Shown here: positions 46,802 through 56,227 of the stretch, in pieces
Numbering within the stretch: position 1 is the first letter of the stretch
Layout of the letters: every line of letters begins with the position of its first letter
NCBI GenBank assembly: GCA_965197005.1
Contig: OZ239982.1
Location: forward strand, 1,488,001 to 1,552,000
DNA length: 64,000 nt
From: G965197005 sp965197005
GTDB taxonomy: Bacteria; Pseudomonadota; Gammaproteobacteria; Pseudomonadales; Oceanobacteraceae
Reading direction: 5' to 3'
Translations under genes and position numbers: made by a program
Notes under the pieces: generated by a model
Told to the model about the DNA's origin: nothing
The model's database searches: none
Seen by the model: the letters and a program-made list of their open reading frames with translations, nothing else

Positions 46802-48268
46802 TTATTGATTACTCATAACATGGACAAATTCACTGGCTCGTTGTCCTTCAGGTGCTTTTAGAATTAATCTGGCACGCACGGGAATACCACTGGGCATTTT
46901 TCCTTCGCTTAAAGAGGCTCTGTAGCTTAAATATTCTTTGGGAAAAAAACGACGGCTTGCCAACACCTGGCCTTCGTTATTTCGCATAACAATGGTTAAA
47001 TCTGGATATGGCTGTGCAAAAATAGCTTTGTTAATTAATAAGATGTCGGCTTGCAAGTAGCGTTTATCTTGTTTTTGTGGACGAATTAGAAATTGCTGTA
47101 CAATAATTTTGCTACTGTCTTGTATGCTGGGCAACTCACACCCAAGTAACTGGCAGGCATGTTGATATAAAAAACGGGTGTCTGCATGACGAGCAAAGGT
47201 ATCAAATTTGAAGTAAGCAACCTGCGCTAATGCACCTAACACCAGTAATAACGCACATAATACCCACCAAAATGCATGGCTTTTTTTGCTTTGTGCGGTT
47301 ACTTCTTCAACTTCATTGTCTGCTTCTTTATATAGATTTTGTTCGTGGCTTTCTGGCAAGGGGTCTTCATTCACGGTCTCTGTTTCTGCGGCTAAAGAAC
47401 TGGGGAAAGCATTCGGTTCTATACGCTCTTTATGTTCGCGTAAATCACTTTTTATTAAGGAATACACATCATCAACAGGCGAGCCCAATTGCATATCTTC
47501 TTCTTGCCAGCGTTTGGGATTTAAAACTTGCTCTGGCATTTCATCAGAACTAAAGCTACTTTGTGCCAGATTAAGGTTATCCATTCCTGCTAGAGGTGGG
47601 TGTTCTGGTGTTTGCTCTGTTTCTGTATCCTGGTTTTCTATTTCTGAACTTGGCAGAGTAAAATCTTCTGTTGCTTGGGGTTCTTGATTTGTTTCAGGTT
47701 GCGTATTTAAGGGTGCATTTTGAGTATTTGTCAGTTTACTTTCTAAGGTTTCTTCTGCTGTTAATTCAGACTCAGGCTCAGACTCAGACTCAGGTTCAGG
47801 TTCAGGTTCAGGCTCAGGCTCAGGTTCAGGTTCAGGTTCAGGTTCAGGTTCAGGTTCAGGTTCAGACTCAGGTTCAGCTTCTATTGGGTCTTCTGCGACG
47901 ATAAAATCAGACTCGCTAAGACGCTCTTCTGTTGTATCTATGTTGCTTATATCATCTAGCTCATCATCTTCTAATTCTGCTAGATATTCATTTTCCAGCT
48001 CGCTCATCGCTTGCTCATCGGCTTTATTAGTAGGTGCTAGATGTGTCTGTTGGTAGTTGCTCAACGCTGCTGTAGCGTTGCTATCATAATCGTTGTTATC
48101 TTGGCTGCTGTCATTAGTATTAATGACAGCGTTGTTAATAAAGTGTTCGGGTGCATAAAAAACCTGCCTACAAGCACCACAGCGTACTTTGCCTTGAGCC
48201 ATAGCAAGCAGTTCATCGTTAGTTTTAAATGCAGTTTGGCATTGGGGGCATTGAGTAATTTGTGTCAT
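46802..48268 (-). CDS. Zinc-ribbon, DUF3426-type membrane protein
   Basis: 488 residues from the ATG at 48268, eight bases after the prmA stop; the longer frame to 48307 would overlap prmA. The N-terminal MJ0042-type zinc ribbon reads CPQCQTAFKTNDELLAMAQG and KVRCGACRQVFYA. A long acidic region with an EPEPEPEP tract follows (about 80-300). Then come one membrane helix (HAFWWVLCALLLVLGALAQV) and a periplasmic DUF3426 domain (ACQLLGCELPSI, RRFFPKEYL). In related bacteria it also follows prmA. Function unknown. Confidence 0.85.
   Translation of the reverse strand: MTQITQCPQCQTAFKTNDELLAMAQGKVRCGACRQVFYAPEHFINNAVINTNDSSQDNNDYDSNATAALSNYQQTHLAPTNKADEQAMSELENEYLAELEDDELDDISNIDTTEERLSESDFIVAEDPIEAEPESEPEPEPEPEPEPEPEPEPEPEPEPESESEPESELTAEETLESKLTNTQNAPLNTQPETNQEPQATEDFTLPSSEIENQDTETEQTPEHPPLAGMDNLNLAQSSFSSDEMPEQVLNPKRWQEEDMQLGSPVDDVYSLIKSDLREHKERIEPNAFPSSLAAETETVNEDPLPESHEQNLYKEADNEVEEVTAQSKKSHAFWWVLCALLLVLGALAQVAYFKFDTFARHADTRFLYQHACQLLGCELPSIQDSSKIIVQQFLIRPQKQDKRYLQADILLINKAIFAQPYPDLTIVMRNNEGQVLASRRFFPKEYLSYRASLSEGKMPSGIPVRARLILKAPEGQRASEFVHVMSNQ
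47768..47878. repeat. Coding repeat of Glu-Pro/Glu-Ser dipeptides
   Basis: Six-base units GGTTCA/GGCTCA/GACTCA on the plus strand, encoding about 18 EP or ES dipeptides in the zinc-ribbon protein. In frame; a likely length-polymorphic spacer. Confidence 0.9.
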
Positions 48269-48276
48269 AACGGTCT

Positions 48277-49173
48277 CTAGCGTTTTGTTCCTGTAATTAA
48301 AATCCAATCATCAATTTGTTGTATGGGGTCTAGCTCAAACCAATTTGTATAATGTGCGAGCATATCCTTAGCTTGCGACTCTAGCAAGCCTGAGAGCATA
48401 ATCTGTCCACCTGTTTGACAGTAACCTGCAAGCTTCTCTGCCAACTGCATAAGAGGGCTGGCTAAAATATTGGCAATAACCCACTGGTACTGTCTATCGG
48501 GTGCTTGTTCTGGCAAGTAAAGCTGATATTGTGCGTCTGTTAGTTGATTGCGTTTGGCATTGTCGGCACTGGCAATAATAGCCTGCGGATCGATATCAAT
48601 ACCATAAAAGGACTGCGCGCCTAGTAACACGGCGGCAATACCCAAAATACCACTACCACAGCCAAAGTCTAACACCTGCTCGCCACCTTTTATATGCTTG
48701 TCTAAGTGTCGCAAGCAAAGGGCAGTGGTTGGGTGTGTGCCTGTACCAAAGGCCAAACCGGGGTCAAGTTTTAGGTTGATGGCATCTGCATCTGGTGCGT
48801 CAGTCCAGCTTGGACAAACCCATAAGCGTTTGCCAAATTGCATCGGGTGGTAGTCATCTTGCCAAACTGTTAACCAGTTTTTATCTGCCAGTTCTTGTAC
48901 ACTAATTTTAGGTTGCAAATCTGCAGCTATCATTTGCTGGCAATCTCGCTGAATATTTTGTGCCAGCATTTTACCATTACTGCCCTGAGCAAAAAGTCCA
49001 ATCACTTTGGTTTGTTGCCAAATAGGGGTGCTGCCTAATTCTGGCTCTAAAATGGGCTCATCGGCATTATCTTCAAGGGTAACAGATAACGCACCTGCGT
49101 TAAGTAACAACGCTTCGGCTATGTCAACCTGTGGTTTTTGTGTGGCTAGGCAAATTTGTATCCAGTTCATCAT
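48277..49173 (-). CDS. prmA: Ribosomal protein L11 methyltransferase
   Basis: 298 residues from the ATGATG at 49173, which overlaps the aroQ stop (ATGA). Longer starts would put ~24 unrelated residues in front of the conserved [10 protein letters not shown]. The SAM-binding block reads [20 protein letters not shown], preceded by [20 protein letters not shown], the PrmA hallmark; [15 protein letters not shown] is the NPPF-like site. Trimethylates L11 at several positions. Confidence 0.96.
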   Translation of the reverse strand: MMNWIQICLATQKPQVDIAEALLLNAGALSVTLEDNADEPILEPELGSTPIWQQTKVIGLFAQGSNGKMLAQNIQRDCQQMIAADLQPKISVQELADKNWLTVWQDDYHPMQFGKRLWVCPSWTDAPDADAINLKLDPGLAFGTGTHPTTALCLRHLDKHIKGGEQVLDFGCGSGILGIAAVLLGAQSFYGIDIDPQAIIASADNAKRNQLTDAQYQLYLPEQAPDRQYQWVIANILASPLMQLAEKLAGYCQTGGQIMLSGLLESQAKDMLAHYTNWFELDPIQQIDDWILITGTKR

Positions 49174-49613
49174 GTATTGGCTTTTTGTAAATAGCCTAAA
49201 GCGGCTTCTAATGCCAGTGCATAAGATTGCACGCCCAAACCACAAATCACCCCTAATGCAATATCTGATAGGTATGAATGCTGCCGAAAATGCTCGCGTG
49301 CATGAATGTTAGATAGATGCACCTCAATAAACGGAATAGCAACACCACTTAGCGCATCACGCAGCGCAATGCTGGTATGTGTCCATGCTGCGGGGTTAAT
49401 TAAAATAAAATCTACCGCTTCTTGTTTGGCCGCATGGATACGCTCTAGCATGTCTCCTTCATGATTGCTTTGATATTGTTCTATACGGTGCTCTGGTGCT
49501 TGTTGCACAAGGCGTTTATAAATATCTGCTAGGCTATCGTGACCGTAAATATGTGGTTCTCTCTCGCCTAATAGGTTTAAATTTGGACCCTGTAATAAAA
49601 GTATGTGTGCCAT
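49170..49613 (-). CDS. aroQ: 3-Dehydroquinate dehydratase, type II
   Basis: 147 residues, dodecameric type II enzyme of the shikimate pathway. [16 protein letters not shown] at the start contains the catalytic Arg and Tyr; [20 protein letters not shown] and [17 protein letters not shown] hold the anchor Asn and the catalytic His. Overlaps prmA at ATGA. The usual downstream accB-accC pair is absent; prmA follows instead. Confidence 0.97.
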   Translation of the reverse strand: MAHILLLQGPNLNLLGEREPHIYGHDSLADIYKRLVQQAPEHRIEQYQSNHEGDMLERIHAAKQEAVDFILINPAAWTHTSIALRDALSGVAIPFIEVHLSNIHAREHFRQHSYLSDIALGVICGLGVQSYALALEAALGYLQKANT

Positions 49614-49706
49614 TGCTTTATATGTTTCTCTGGTAAAATATCAAGATAAACATAGAGTGTGCCATAAAAAGCAATTTTGAGTCCAGATAATGCGTGTTTT
49701 ACTGAC

Positions 49707-51278
49707 TTATAGCTTGGGCACTTCTTGATTAAGCCAAGTAAGTCGATCATCTACCCACTGTTGTAAGCGTTGTACTTCCTCAGGATAGGTGTTTGGCCAA
49801 TTATAATTAGGCCAAACATATTTGCCTAAAATAGCCCACTTTATGAAATTCTTTTTTTGCCCCTTATCTAAATAAGATGAATGCAATTTAATCACATCTG
49901 CAAGTAGACTGCGGTGATTGTAAAAAACATTAAATCTGGATTTGACCTCGGCAACAAAAGCTGGGTCTTGAAACAAACGGGCATACCAGTCGGCTCGTTT
50001 AATCCAAAAGCCATCAGTTTTATAGTTTTGAGAACCATTAAACTCTGGTCTATCGTTAATATTACCAAAGGCAATATCAAAATCCCAAACAGGTCCCATT
50101 TTAATTTTTCCACCAGGTATGTAGCTTAAATAGACACTGGTTTGAAATTGGGCATCTTGGTTTTTGCTAATTTCATTAACCCAATACCAGTCAACAAAAG
50201 AGGCTACATCAATGTATTTTGCATAACCCGTTGTGGGATCTGTAAAATTTGCGCCAAATAAAGCAGCTTCAAACGCTTCAATGTGATTTTTAATTAAATT
50301 GTATTGTGCGTCGTCTTTTTTTACCTCTGGCTCTTTAATATTAAAAACCTTATATGCTCTGCCGTTTAGATTGTCTCTGTCTTGAGTTTTAAATGTAATG
50401 TCATCGCTGTGCGCTTTAGCATCGATTTCCAATAAATAACCATTTTTACCAATATTCACTCGGTAATCGGACTCTTCGACCTTTTGTGTAATCTGATATA
50501 CGCCTTTATAACTACCATTAATATACAGCTCAACAAAGCGGCTGGCAGGTGTAAAATCCAACTGACTCAAACGACTAAGTGCAAATGCCAATTCTGTTCT
50601 TAACATGCTTTTATCACTGTAGTTCGCCAATAAAATCCATTTTTTATCTTCAGGCATTCCCAACACACTGGTTTTTTTATCAAATTTAAGTTGATAAGGC
50701 TTTTTAGGCATTGTCCAGGTTGTATTGCCTCTGCCTCTTACTTTGAATTTTTTACTGAAATTTTGCTGTGCACCACTTAATTTAAATATCCCTTTAACAT
50801 ATTTATCTTTGGAAGATATCTCTTCTTTATCTTTCATATCCATATCAATACGCGGCAAAGCGGTATGTTGAATATTTAATATGATACTATCACTAAAGCG
50901 ACCTTCTTCTGTTATTGCTGTTATTTTAACGCTCCCAGCCGCTTTGATAGTTACAATACCCTGTGAATTTACCGTTGCCACTGAGCTTTTATCACTACGA
51001 TAAAACACCTTTTTATTGCTTGCATTAGCAGGGAGTACCTCTGTTTTTATAGTTACAATAACAGGCACACTCCCAAGCATAATGGTTTGATGTGGAGAGC
51101 TGATACGCACACCACTGACACTTGCTATATGATTAGCAATTTTGGAGCTTTGAGCTATTTGTTTATTTGAATTGCTTTTAACAATGGCATTTTCACCACC
51201 GCCGCAGGCAAATAGAAACGCAGATAAAATTAAAATAAGAAAATGATATAAAAAGGGTAATCTAAAAACTGTACACAT
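49707..51278 (-). CDS. CotH-kinase-family lipoprotein with Big2 domain
   Basis: 523 residues. The lipoprotein signal ends ILSAFLFACGGGEN. Residues of about 50-140 form a Big2-type immunoglobulin domain (VFYRSDKSSVATVNSQGIVT). The rest is a CotH-family domain: FKVRGRGNTTWTMPKKPYQL, ILLANYSDKSMLRTELAFAL, FVELYINGSYKGVYQITQKV and GPVWDFDIAFGN, which carries the catalytic-type Asp. CotH of Bacillus is an atypical protein kinase of the spore coat; a secreted bacterial version may phosphorylate surface proteins or bind polysaccharide. No clear operon partner. Confidence 0.87.
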   Translation of the reverse strand: MCTVFRLPFLYHFLILILSAFLFACGGGENAIVKSNSNKQIAQSSKIANHIASVSGVRISSPHQTIMLGSVPVIVTIKTEVLPANASNKKVFYRSDKSSVATVNSQGIVTIKAAGSVKITAITEEGRFSDSIILNIQHTALPRIDMDMKDKEEISSKDKYVKGIFKLSGAQQNFSKKFKVRGRGNTTWTMPKKPYQLKFDKKTSVLGMPEDKKWILLANYSDKSMLRTELAFALSRLSQLDFTPASRFVELYINGSYKGVYQITQKVEESDYRVNIGKNGYLLEIDAKAHSDDITFKTQDRDNLNGRAYKVFNIKEPEVKKDDAQYNLIKNHIEAFEAALFGANFTDPTTGYAKYIDVASFVDWYWVNEISKNQDAQFQTSVYLSYIPGGKIKMGPVWDFDIAFGNINDRPEFNGSQNYKTDGFWIKRADWYARLFQDPAFVAEVKSRFNVFYNHRSLLADVIKLHSSYLDKGQKKNFIKWAILGKYVWPNYNWPNTYPEEVQRLQQWVDDRLTWLNQEVPKL

Positions 51279-51422
51279 GTTTTTGCTTTAAGTGTTGGGT
51301 ATTAACAACGCTTAGTTGTCTTGCTAATACCATAAATAGCATAATTTGGACTGCCGTATCTCAAAATTTTGTGCACAATAACAGCTTTAAAAAACAAATA
51401 CAAATAATTATTTTTCTTCAAT

Positions 51423-53000
51423 TTAATTGATCATCTTTTTGTTTATATCCCGATAAATAACACAACAGTTACGCCCTGCTTGCTTGGCCTGATACAGGCT
51501 TTGATCGGTCTCTGATACCAGTTCTTTTACAGATTGCCCATGCCAAGGTGCGATACCACAAGAAAAGCTAACGCTAAATTGATTGCTGCTTTCCTGTTCA
51601 AATTCACCAAATCCAATGCGAATTTTATCCATAATTGTCAGTGCTTGATTTTCATCAACGTCTAATAAAATAGCAAATTCTTCACCGCCGTATCGCCCAA
51701 TAGGGTCATTGTAACGAAGATTTTGTTTTAGATATAAAGCCAGGTTCTGTAGCACATAGTCACCAACTTGATGCCCGTAGCTATCATTGACTTCTTTGAA
51801 GCAATCAATATCTAACATAACTAAACTCATCTCACCGCTGGTTGTTTCATTTAAACGGTGCTTTAGCTCATCAAGAAAATAAGAATGGGTATAAAGACCA
51901 GTGAGTCTATCTTGTGAAATAAGCTGTTTTAATCTAACTGATTGCGCGATTAATTTAAGTAAATTTTGGACAAATAATTGACCATCACACTCATCTTGTA
52001 CCCTAATATTCATTATTGCTGTTTGCTGTTTACTCTTTGTTTGCCCATCTTGCTTTTCAATATAAACAATAGGCACATGTGCTTGAGTGCTTTGTTGCTT
52101 AACCAACTCAGCAAGAGAATAAGCTATCTCCTGTGCTGCTTTTGGAGTAACAACAATGGCATCAGCGGCTTGTGTATTTAAGTGCTCAAGTAAATGATTA
52201 ACCTGACTAAAGCGGCTTATCTTAAATTCTGACTGTTCTATATATTGCTGAATATGACTGCTTTCTGGCGGCTCTCCAAGTAATAAAAATAATCTGATAT
52301 CAGCTATAGCACGCACATGACTTTTTTCATGTATTACTTTGATTAAACTGGGAAAATCTTCACTATCTAGCAATTCTGCCTGATAAGATAAGGCGTTAGC
52401 TCTAATATCTGCACTAGGCAACTTATTAGCATAAAGTGCGAGGCTGACTTGCTGGTTTTGATGACGTTTTTGTAAGCAAGGAATGACGTTTTTATCTGTT
52501 AATAATTGGCTGTCAAATAGCAGTAAACTGCGCTTAGCAACCATGCTTTTTTCTATATCCTCCATAGCAAGCCATGTGCAGTGAATATTAAACTGCGCTA
52601 ATTTTTGCAATAATCTTTGATGATTGGACTCTTTTTTACCTACAAAAAAGAACTGTATTTTCTTCTCTTCCTGTTTGTCGCTGTCTTGTGTGTCTGTTTC
52701 TCTAAGTCCCATTATTTCTAGCTGTTTAATAATGTCACTAATGGCTTGATGTTGCTGTTTATCCTGTTTTTGAGCGCATAAATCCTGTAGTTTTTCTGCC
52801 AGTTTAAGGTGTGCCGTATTCTCATACTGACCAGCGGTTTTTGTATAGAAATTTACTGCTTGTACAAAACTGGAATAATCGTTTTTATTCTCTGAGCTAA
52901 CGGCAATACAATCCCATAACTCCTTTACTCTTTGTGCTTGATGAATAACTGTTTTAGTTAGAATATTAAATAGCTCTGATGATGCCTGTATCTGTGTCAT
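51423..53000 (-). CDS. Diguanylate cyclase with degenerate receiver-like N-terminus
   Basis: 525 residues. The C-terminal GGDEF domain (about 360-520) begins DRLTGLYTHSYFLDELKHRL and has an intact active site RYGGEEFAILLD. RYND sits five residues before it as the allosteric I-site (RxxD), so the enzyme should make c-di-GMP under product control. Two receiver-like folds without the usual phospho-acceptor Asp seem to lie at about 110-230 and 240-340. No membrane helix. Divergent from lapG-lapD with a 126-base gap, so it is a natural source of c-di-GMP for LapD. Confidence 0.9.
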   Translation of the reverse strand: MTQIQASSELFNILTKTVIHQAQRVKELWDCIAVSSENKNDYSSFVQAVNFYTKTAGQYENTAHLKLAEKLQDLCAQKQDKQQHQAISDIIKQLEIMGLRETDTQDSDKQEEKKIQFFFVGKKESNHQRLLQKLAQFNIHCTWLAMEDIEKSMVAKRSLLLFDSQLLTDKNVIPCLQKRHQNQQVSLALYANKLPSADIRANALSYQAELLDSEDFPSLIKVIHEKSHVRAIADIRLFLLLGEPPESSHIQQYIEQSEFKISRFSQVNHLLEHLNTQAADAIVVTPKAAQEIAYSLAELVKQQSTQAHVPIVYIEKQDGQTKSKQQTAIMNIRVQDECDGQLFVQNLLKLIAQSVRLKQLISQDRLTGLYTHSYFLDELKHRLNETTSGEMSLVMLDIDCFKEVNDSYGHQVGDYVLQNLALYLKQNLRYNDPIGRYGGEEFAILLDVDENQALTIMDKIRIGFGEFEQESSNQFSVSFSCGIAPWHGQSVKELVSETDQSLYQAKQAGRNCCVIYRDINKKMIN

Positions 53001-53126
53001 AGAATTTACTGTTATAACCTATTTAAATAAAAAGAAACCAAACGCACCTATTATTTTAGTCTAAAATCAAGTAGAACTTAGTATTATTTTTGATACTGCT
53101 ATATGTAATAACCGATACCTTATTTT

Positions 53127-53798
53127 ATGCAACCTAGCTATCCTTTAATTAAAGCATTTAACCTTCTGATACTGGTCTCTTTTATGGCTTATTTTCCAAG
53201 CAGTAAAAGTGATTTAGTACCCGATAAGCTAGTGAATAAAGCACGCAGCCAATATGGGGCAAAATCGGCTAATACAATGCGTGCTTGGCAGCAAACAATG
53301 GAAGACATGCAAGATGCCAGTGAGATGACCAAAATCAAGGTGATTAACCGCTTTTTTAATCAAAATGTGCCCTATAAAACAGATATGGCACATTGGCGTA
53401 AAGAAGATTATTGGGCAACACCTTTTGAATCGTTGGTTACTCAAGGTGGCGATTGTGAGGATTATGTCATTGCCAAATACTACTCGCTCATTAAGCTAGG
53501 CGTGAGTGTAAAAAAATTGCGTATTACTTATGTTAACGCACTGGAGTTTAATGTTGCTCATATGGTATTGGCCTATTTTCCTTATCCTGATGAAATTCCT
53601 TTAGTATTAGATAATATCAACCCTATAATCAAACCTGCCAATAAACGTAAAGATTTAGAGCCTGTATATAGCTTTAATGCACAAGGTATGTGGCTCGATA
53701 AAATGAAAGGACAGGGGGTATTAATGGGCAACCCAAATAAATTAGACTTGTGGACTAATTTACGTATTCGTATGCAACAACAAGGCATGAGCCTTTAG
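53127..53798 (+). CDS. lapG: Periplasmic adhesin-cleaving cysteine protease, LapG type
   Basis: 223 residues, bacterial transglutaminase-like cysteine proteinase. Cys110 in QGGDCEDYVIAKYYSL, His146 in EFNVAHMVLAYF and Asp162 in PLVLDNINP give the catalytic triad. N-terminal hydrophobic segment (LILVSFMAYF) for export. LapG cuts the N-terminus of a giant surface adhesin when c-di-GMP is low and is held by LapD when c-di-GMP is high. Directly followed by lapD, 12 bases apart. The family and the pairing are convincing. Confidence 0.92.
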   Translation: MQPSYPLIKAFNLLILVSFMAYFPSSKSDLVPDKLVNKARSQYGAKSANTMRAWQQTMEDMQDASEMTKIKVINRFFNQNVPYKTDMAHWRKEDYWATPFESLVTQGGDCEDYVIAKYYSLIKLGVSVKKLRITYVNALEFNVAHMVLAYFPYPDEIPLVLDNINPIIKPANKRKDLEPVYSFNAQGMWLDKMKGQGVLMGNPNKLDLWTNLRIRMQQQGMSL

Positions 53799-53810
53799 GA
53801 GATAACTTTT

Positions 53811-55763
53811 ATGAGCTTAAAGCAACAACTTTCATGGTTAACAGGCATTACCGTGCTATTGATGCTAGTGGGTAATTTAAGCCTCACTTTAGTACAGGCA
53901 AAACAGCATTTTGAACAGCTGCTTAATGCCCGTGCTTATGATGCTGCAACCGCTTTAGCCCTGTCTTTAACACAGCAAGTCGATGCACAGCCTGCACAGC
54001 AGCAACGTATTATTGATGTGCTTTTTGACCGTGGTTTTTTTAGTGAAATCAAACTGCTGCGTAGCGATAAAAAACAGGTGCTAAGACGTGCAGAAGCCGA
54101 TGCCAATCAGCACACACCTAACTGGTTTAAAGAGCTATTTGCGCTTGAAGTATTGCCCGCCAAAACCAATGTTAGCCGTGGTTGGCAACAGTTAGGCGAG
54201 CTGACCGTTAAAAGCCATACACAGCTTGCATATAATGACTTATGGGGTATGTTTACTAATGAATTAAAATGGTTTTTGCTGGTATTATTAATCAGTGTAA
54301 CCAGCGTACAGGTTATTTTAAACATACTCCTAAAACCACTTATGCGCGCAGAACAACAGGCTTTAAGTATCAGTGAAAAAAACTGGGTTAAGCAAAATAT
54401 CATTCCCTCTACACGTGAGTTTAAACGCCTTACTTTGGTGATGAACCAAATGGTTGATAAATTACAAAGTATTTTTAACTCACAAACTCAAACCAGTGAT
54501 TTACTACGCCAACAATCTTTAGAAGACGGCACCACAGGATTATTAAACCATCGTGGTTTTGACCAGCAAATGACACATATTTTAGAAGGCGGTGATGAAC
54601 ATAGCGGCTTTCTGCTGTTATTACACCTAGAGCATTTTGCACAATACAACCAGCAGCACGGGCGTGCACTTGGTGACCAGCTCTTAGTACAAATTGCCAA
54701 TCACTTAAAAGCACATTTTCAACGTAGTCCTGCTGTATTAATTGCCCGTCATCGTGGTGCTGATTTTGCGTTATACATACCCTGTGTTGATAAGGCGCAT
54801 GCCAAAGACAGCTTGCAACAATTAAAATTACACCTAAATAACTTAGAGCCGTTAATCAAACCCACTGAATTATTAATGGGTTCAGTCTTTTTACAAGACC
54901 AGCGCGACAGCTTAAACAATGCCCTAAGCCAAGCTGATTTTGCTTTACGTCAAGCACAAAAAAATGACTTAGATGATTGTTTCCATGAGCAAACCACAGA
55001 GCAAACCACACTTAATGCCAGCCAATGGCGCAGTAATTTGTTAGATATTATTGAAAATGGCAGTTTACATATTGAATACTTACCTGTTTTAGATATGCAA
55101 AAGCAAACAGCAGTGCAATTTGAAGTACTTAGCCGTATTCATTTACAAGGAGAGCACTTATCAGGAGCACGTTTTTGGCCAATGGTTGAGTTTCATAAGC
55201 TCAGTCCGCAATTTGACCTGCAGGTACTTAAATGTCTGGCTCATGACTTCCCTCGCTTACCTCAAGCACTACGCTACTGTGTTAATTTGGCGCACTTGAG
55301 CGTGGCATCGCCAGAGTTTCAAAACCAGCTAGATGAATTTTTACACAGCCAGCCATTATTAGCCGCCTCTCTTGCTATTGAAGTTTCAGAGCATGTCATT
55401 AATGAGCATGAAGCTGCTTTTGCCCAATTAATTGAGCGACTATCCCCTATCGGTGTGCAATTTGGTGTAGATAAATTTGGTACTGGCAAGCAATCTTTTG
55501 CTTATTTACAACGACTAAGATTGGATTATTTAAGAATTGATGGTGGCCTTAATCGTGGTTTACATCAGGCTCAAGATTACCAGTTTTATATTCAAAGCAT
55601 GGTGCATATTGCACATAGTTTGGATATTAAAATCTTAGCAGAAGGTTTAGAAGACGAAAAAGACATTGACATTCTTAAACAAGCGGGCATTGACTCTGTA
55701 AGTGGCTTTTTCTTCTCCAAAAGTTTACCTATTGAAGAAGCAAGCCGTATCACTAAAATTTAA
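53811..55763 (+). CDS. lapD: c-di-GMP receptor of inner membrane, LapD type (degenerate GGDEF-EAL)
   Basis: 650 residues. Topology: helix at 8-28, periplasmic domain to about 150 (with the LapD words RAYDAATALALSLTQ), helix at 150-172, HAMP, GGDEF-like domain (about 230-385) and EAL-like domain (about 400-650). Both enzymatic sites are degenerate: RHRGADFALYI in place of RxGGDEF, and FEVLSRI in place of EALxR, as expected for a receptor that binds c-di-GMP without making or cutting it. It would sequester LapG. The AGGAG site overlaps the lapG end. Confidence 0.93.
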   Translation: MSLKQQLSWLTGITVLLMLVGNLSLTLVQAKQHFEQLLNARAYDAATALALSLTQQVDAQPAQQQRIIDVLFDRGFFSEIKLLRSDKKQVLRRAEADANQHTPNWFKELFALEVLPAKTNVSRGWQQLGELTVKSHTQLAYNDLWGMFTNELKWFLLVLLISVTSVQVILNILLKPLMRAEQQALSISEKNWVKQNIIPSTREFKRLTLVMNQMVDKLQSIFNSQTQTSDLLRQQSLEDGTTGLLNHRGFDQQMTHILEGGDEHSGFLLLLHLEHFAQYNQQHGRALGDQLLVQIANHLKAHFQRSPAVLIARHRGADFALYIPCVDKAHAKDSLQQLKLHLNNLEPLIKPTELLMGSVFLQDQRDSLNNALSQADFALRQAQKNDLDDCFHEQTTEQTTLNASQWRSNLLDIIENGSLHIEYLPVLDMQKQTAVQFEVLSRIHLQGEHLSGARFWPMVEFHKLSPQFDLQVLKCLAHDFPRLPQALRYCVNLAHLSVASPEFQNQLDEFLHSQPLLAASLAIEVSEHVINEHEAAFAQLIERLSPIGVQFGVDKFGTGKQSFAYLQRLRLDYLRIDGGLNRGLHQAQDYQFYIQSMVHIAHSLDIKILAEGLEDEKDIDILKQAGIDSVSGFFFSKSLPIEEASRITKI

Positions 55764-55771
55764 ACAAGCGA

Positions 55772-56227
55772 TTACTGATTTTCAGCAACGAGCCTTAGTT
55801 GCTGAAAAACACGCTCATCACAATTGCTCAAGGGCTCATCAATTAGGCTTGCGCTTTGTGCTGATAACGCACTGACAGGGACAAGAGCAATATCTAATTC
55901 ACGCTCACAACTGGCATATAAAAGCATAAGTAATTCACTGATATAAGGGTCGGTATGTGGATTGTAATACATCGTTGGCTGAGCTAAATCTGCATCTAGC
56001 TCTCGCACTACAGACCAAGCAGTCTCACCCCGTTGATATAGGGTGTCAGGGCTAATTCCATGTGCTTCAGCCAGACCCATATCCCATGTTTGCCAATTTT
56101 CTTCTGGTTCTATCAAAGTCGTTTTGATTTGTCCGTCCGCCAAAGACCAAGCAATCGCAACGGGGTATGCGTCCTCACTTAAACTGGTTGCATCAATGGC
56201 AATAAACTGAGGATATTGCATGTCCAT
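55772..56227 (-). CDS. DnaQ/RNase T-like exonuclease-fold protein, probably inactive site
   Basis: 151 residues. The start resembles small DEDD-type exonuclease proteins (FIAIDATSLSEDAYPVAIAW; the family usually has D-x-E-A-S-S-L-S). Here the second acidic residue of motif I is replaced by Thr (D-A-T). The later AEAHGISPDTL and YYNPHTDPYISELLML fit motif II surroundings. TAATG overlap with the dapD stop means coupling. Either a degenerate nuclease or one with shifted metal ligands. Confidence 0.65.
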   Translation of the reverse strand: MDMQYPQFIAIDATSLSEDAYPVAIAWSLADGQIKTTLIEPEENWQTWDMGLAEAHGISPDTLYQRGETAWSVVRELDADLAQPTMYYNPHTDPYISELLMLLYASCERELDIALVPVSALSAQSASLIDEPLSNCDERVFQQLRLVAENQ

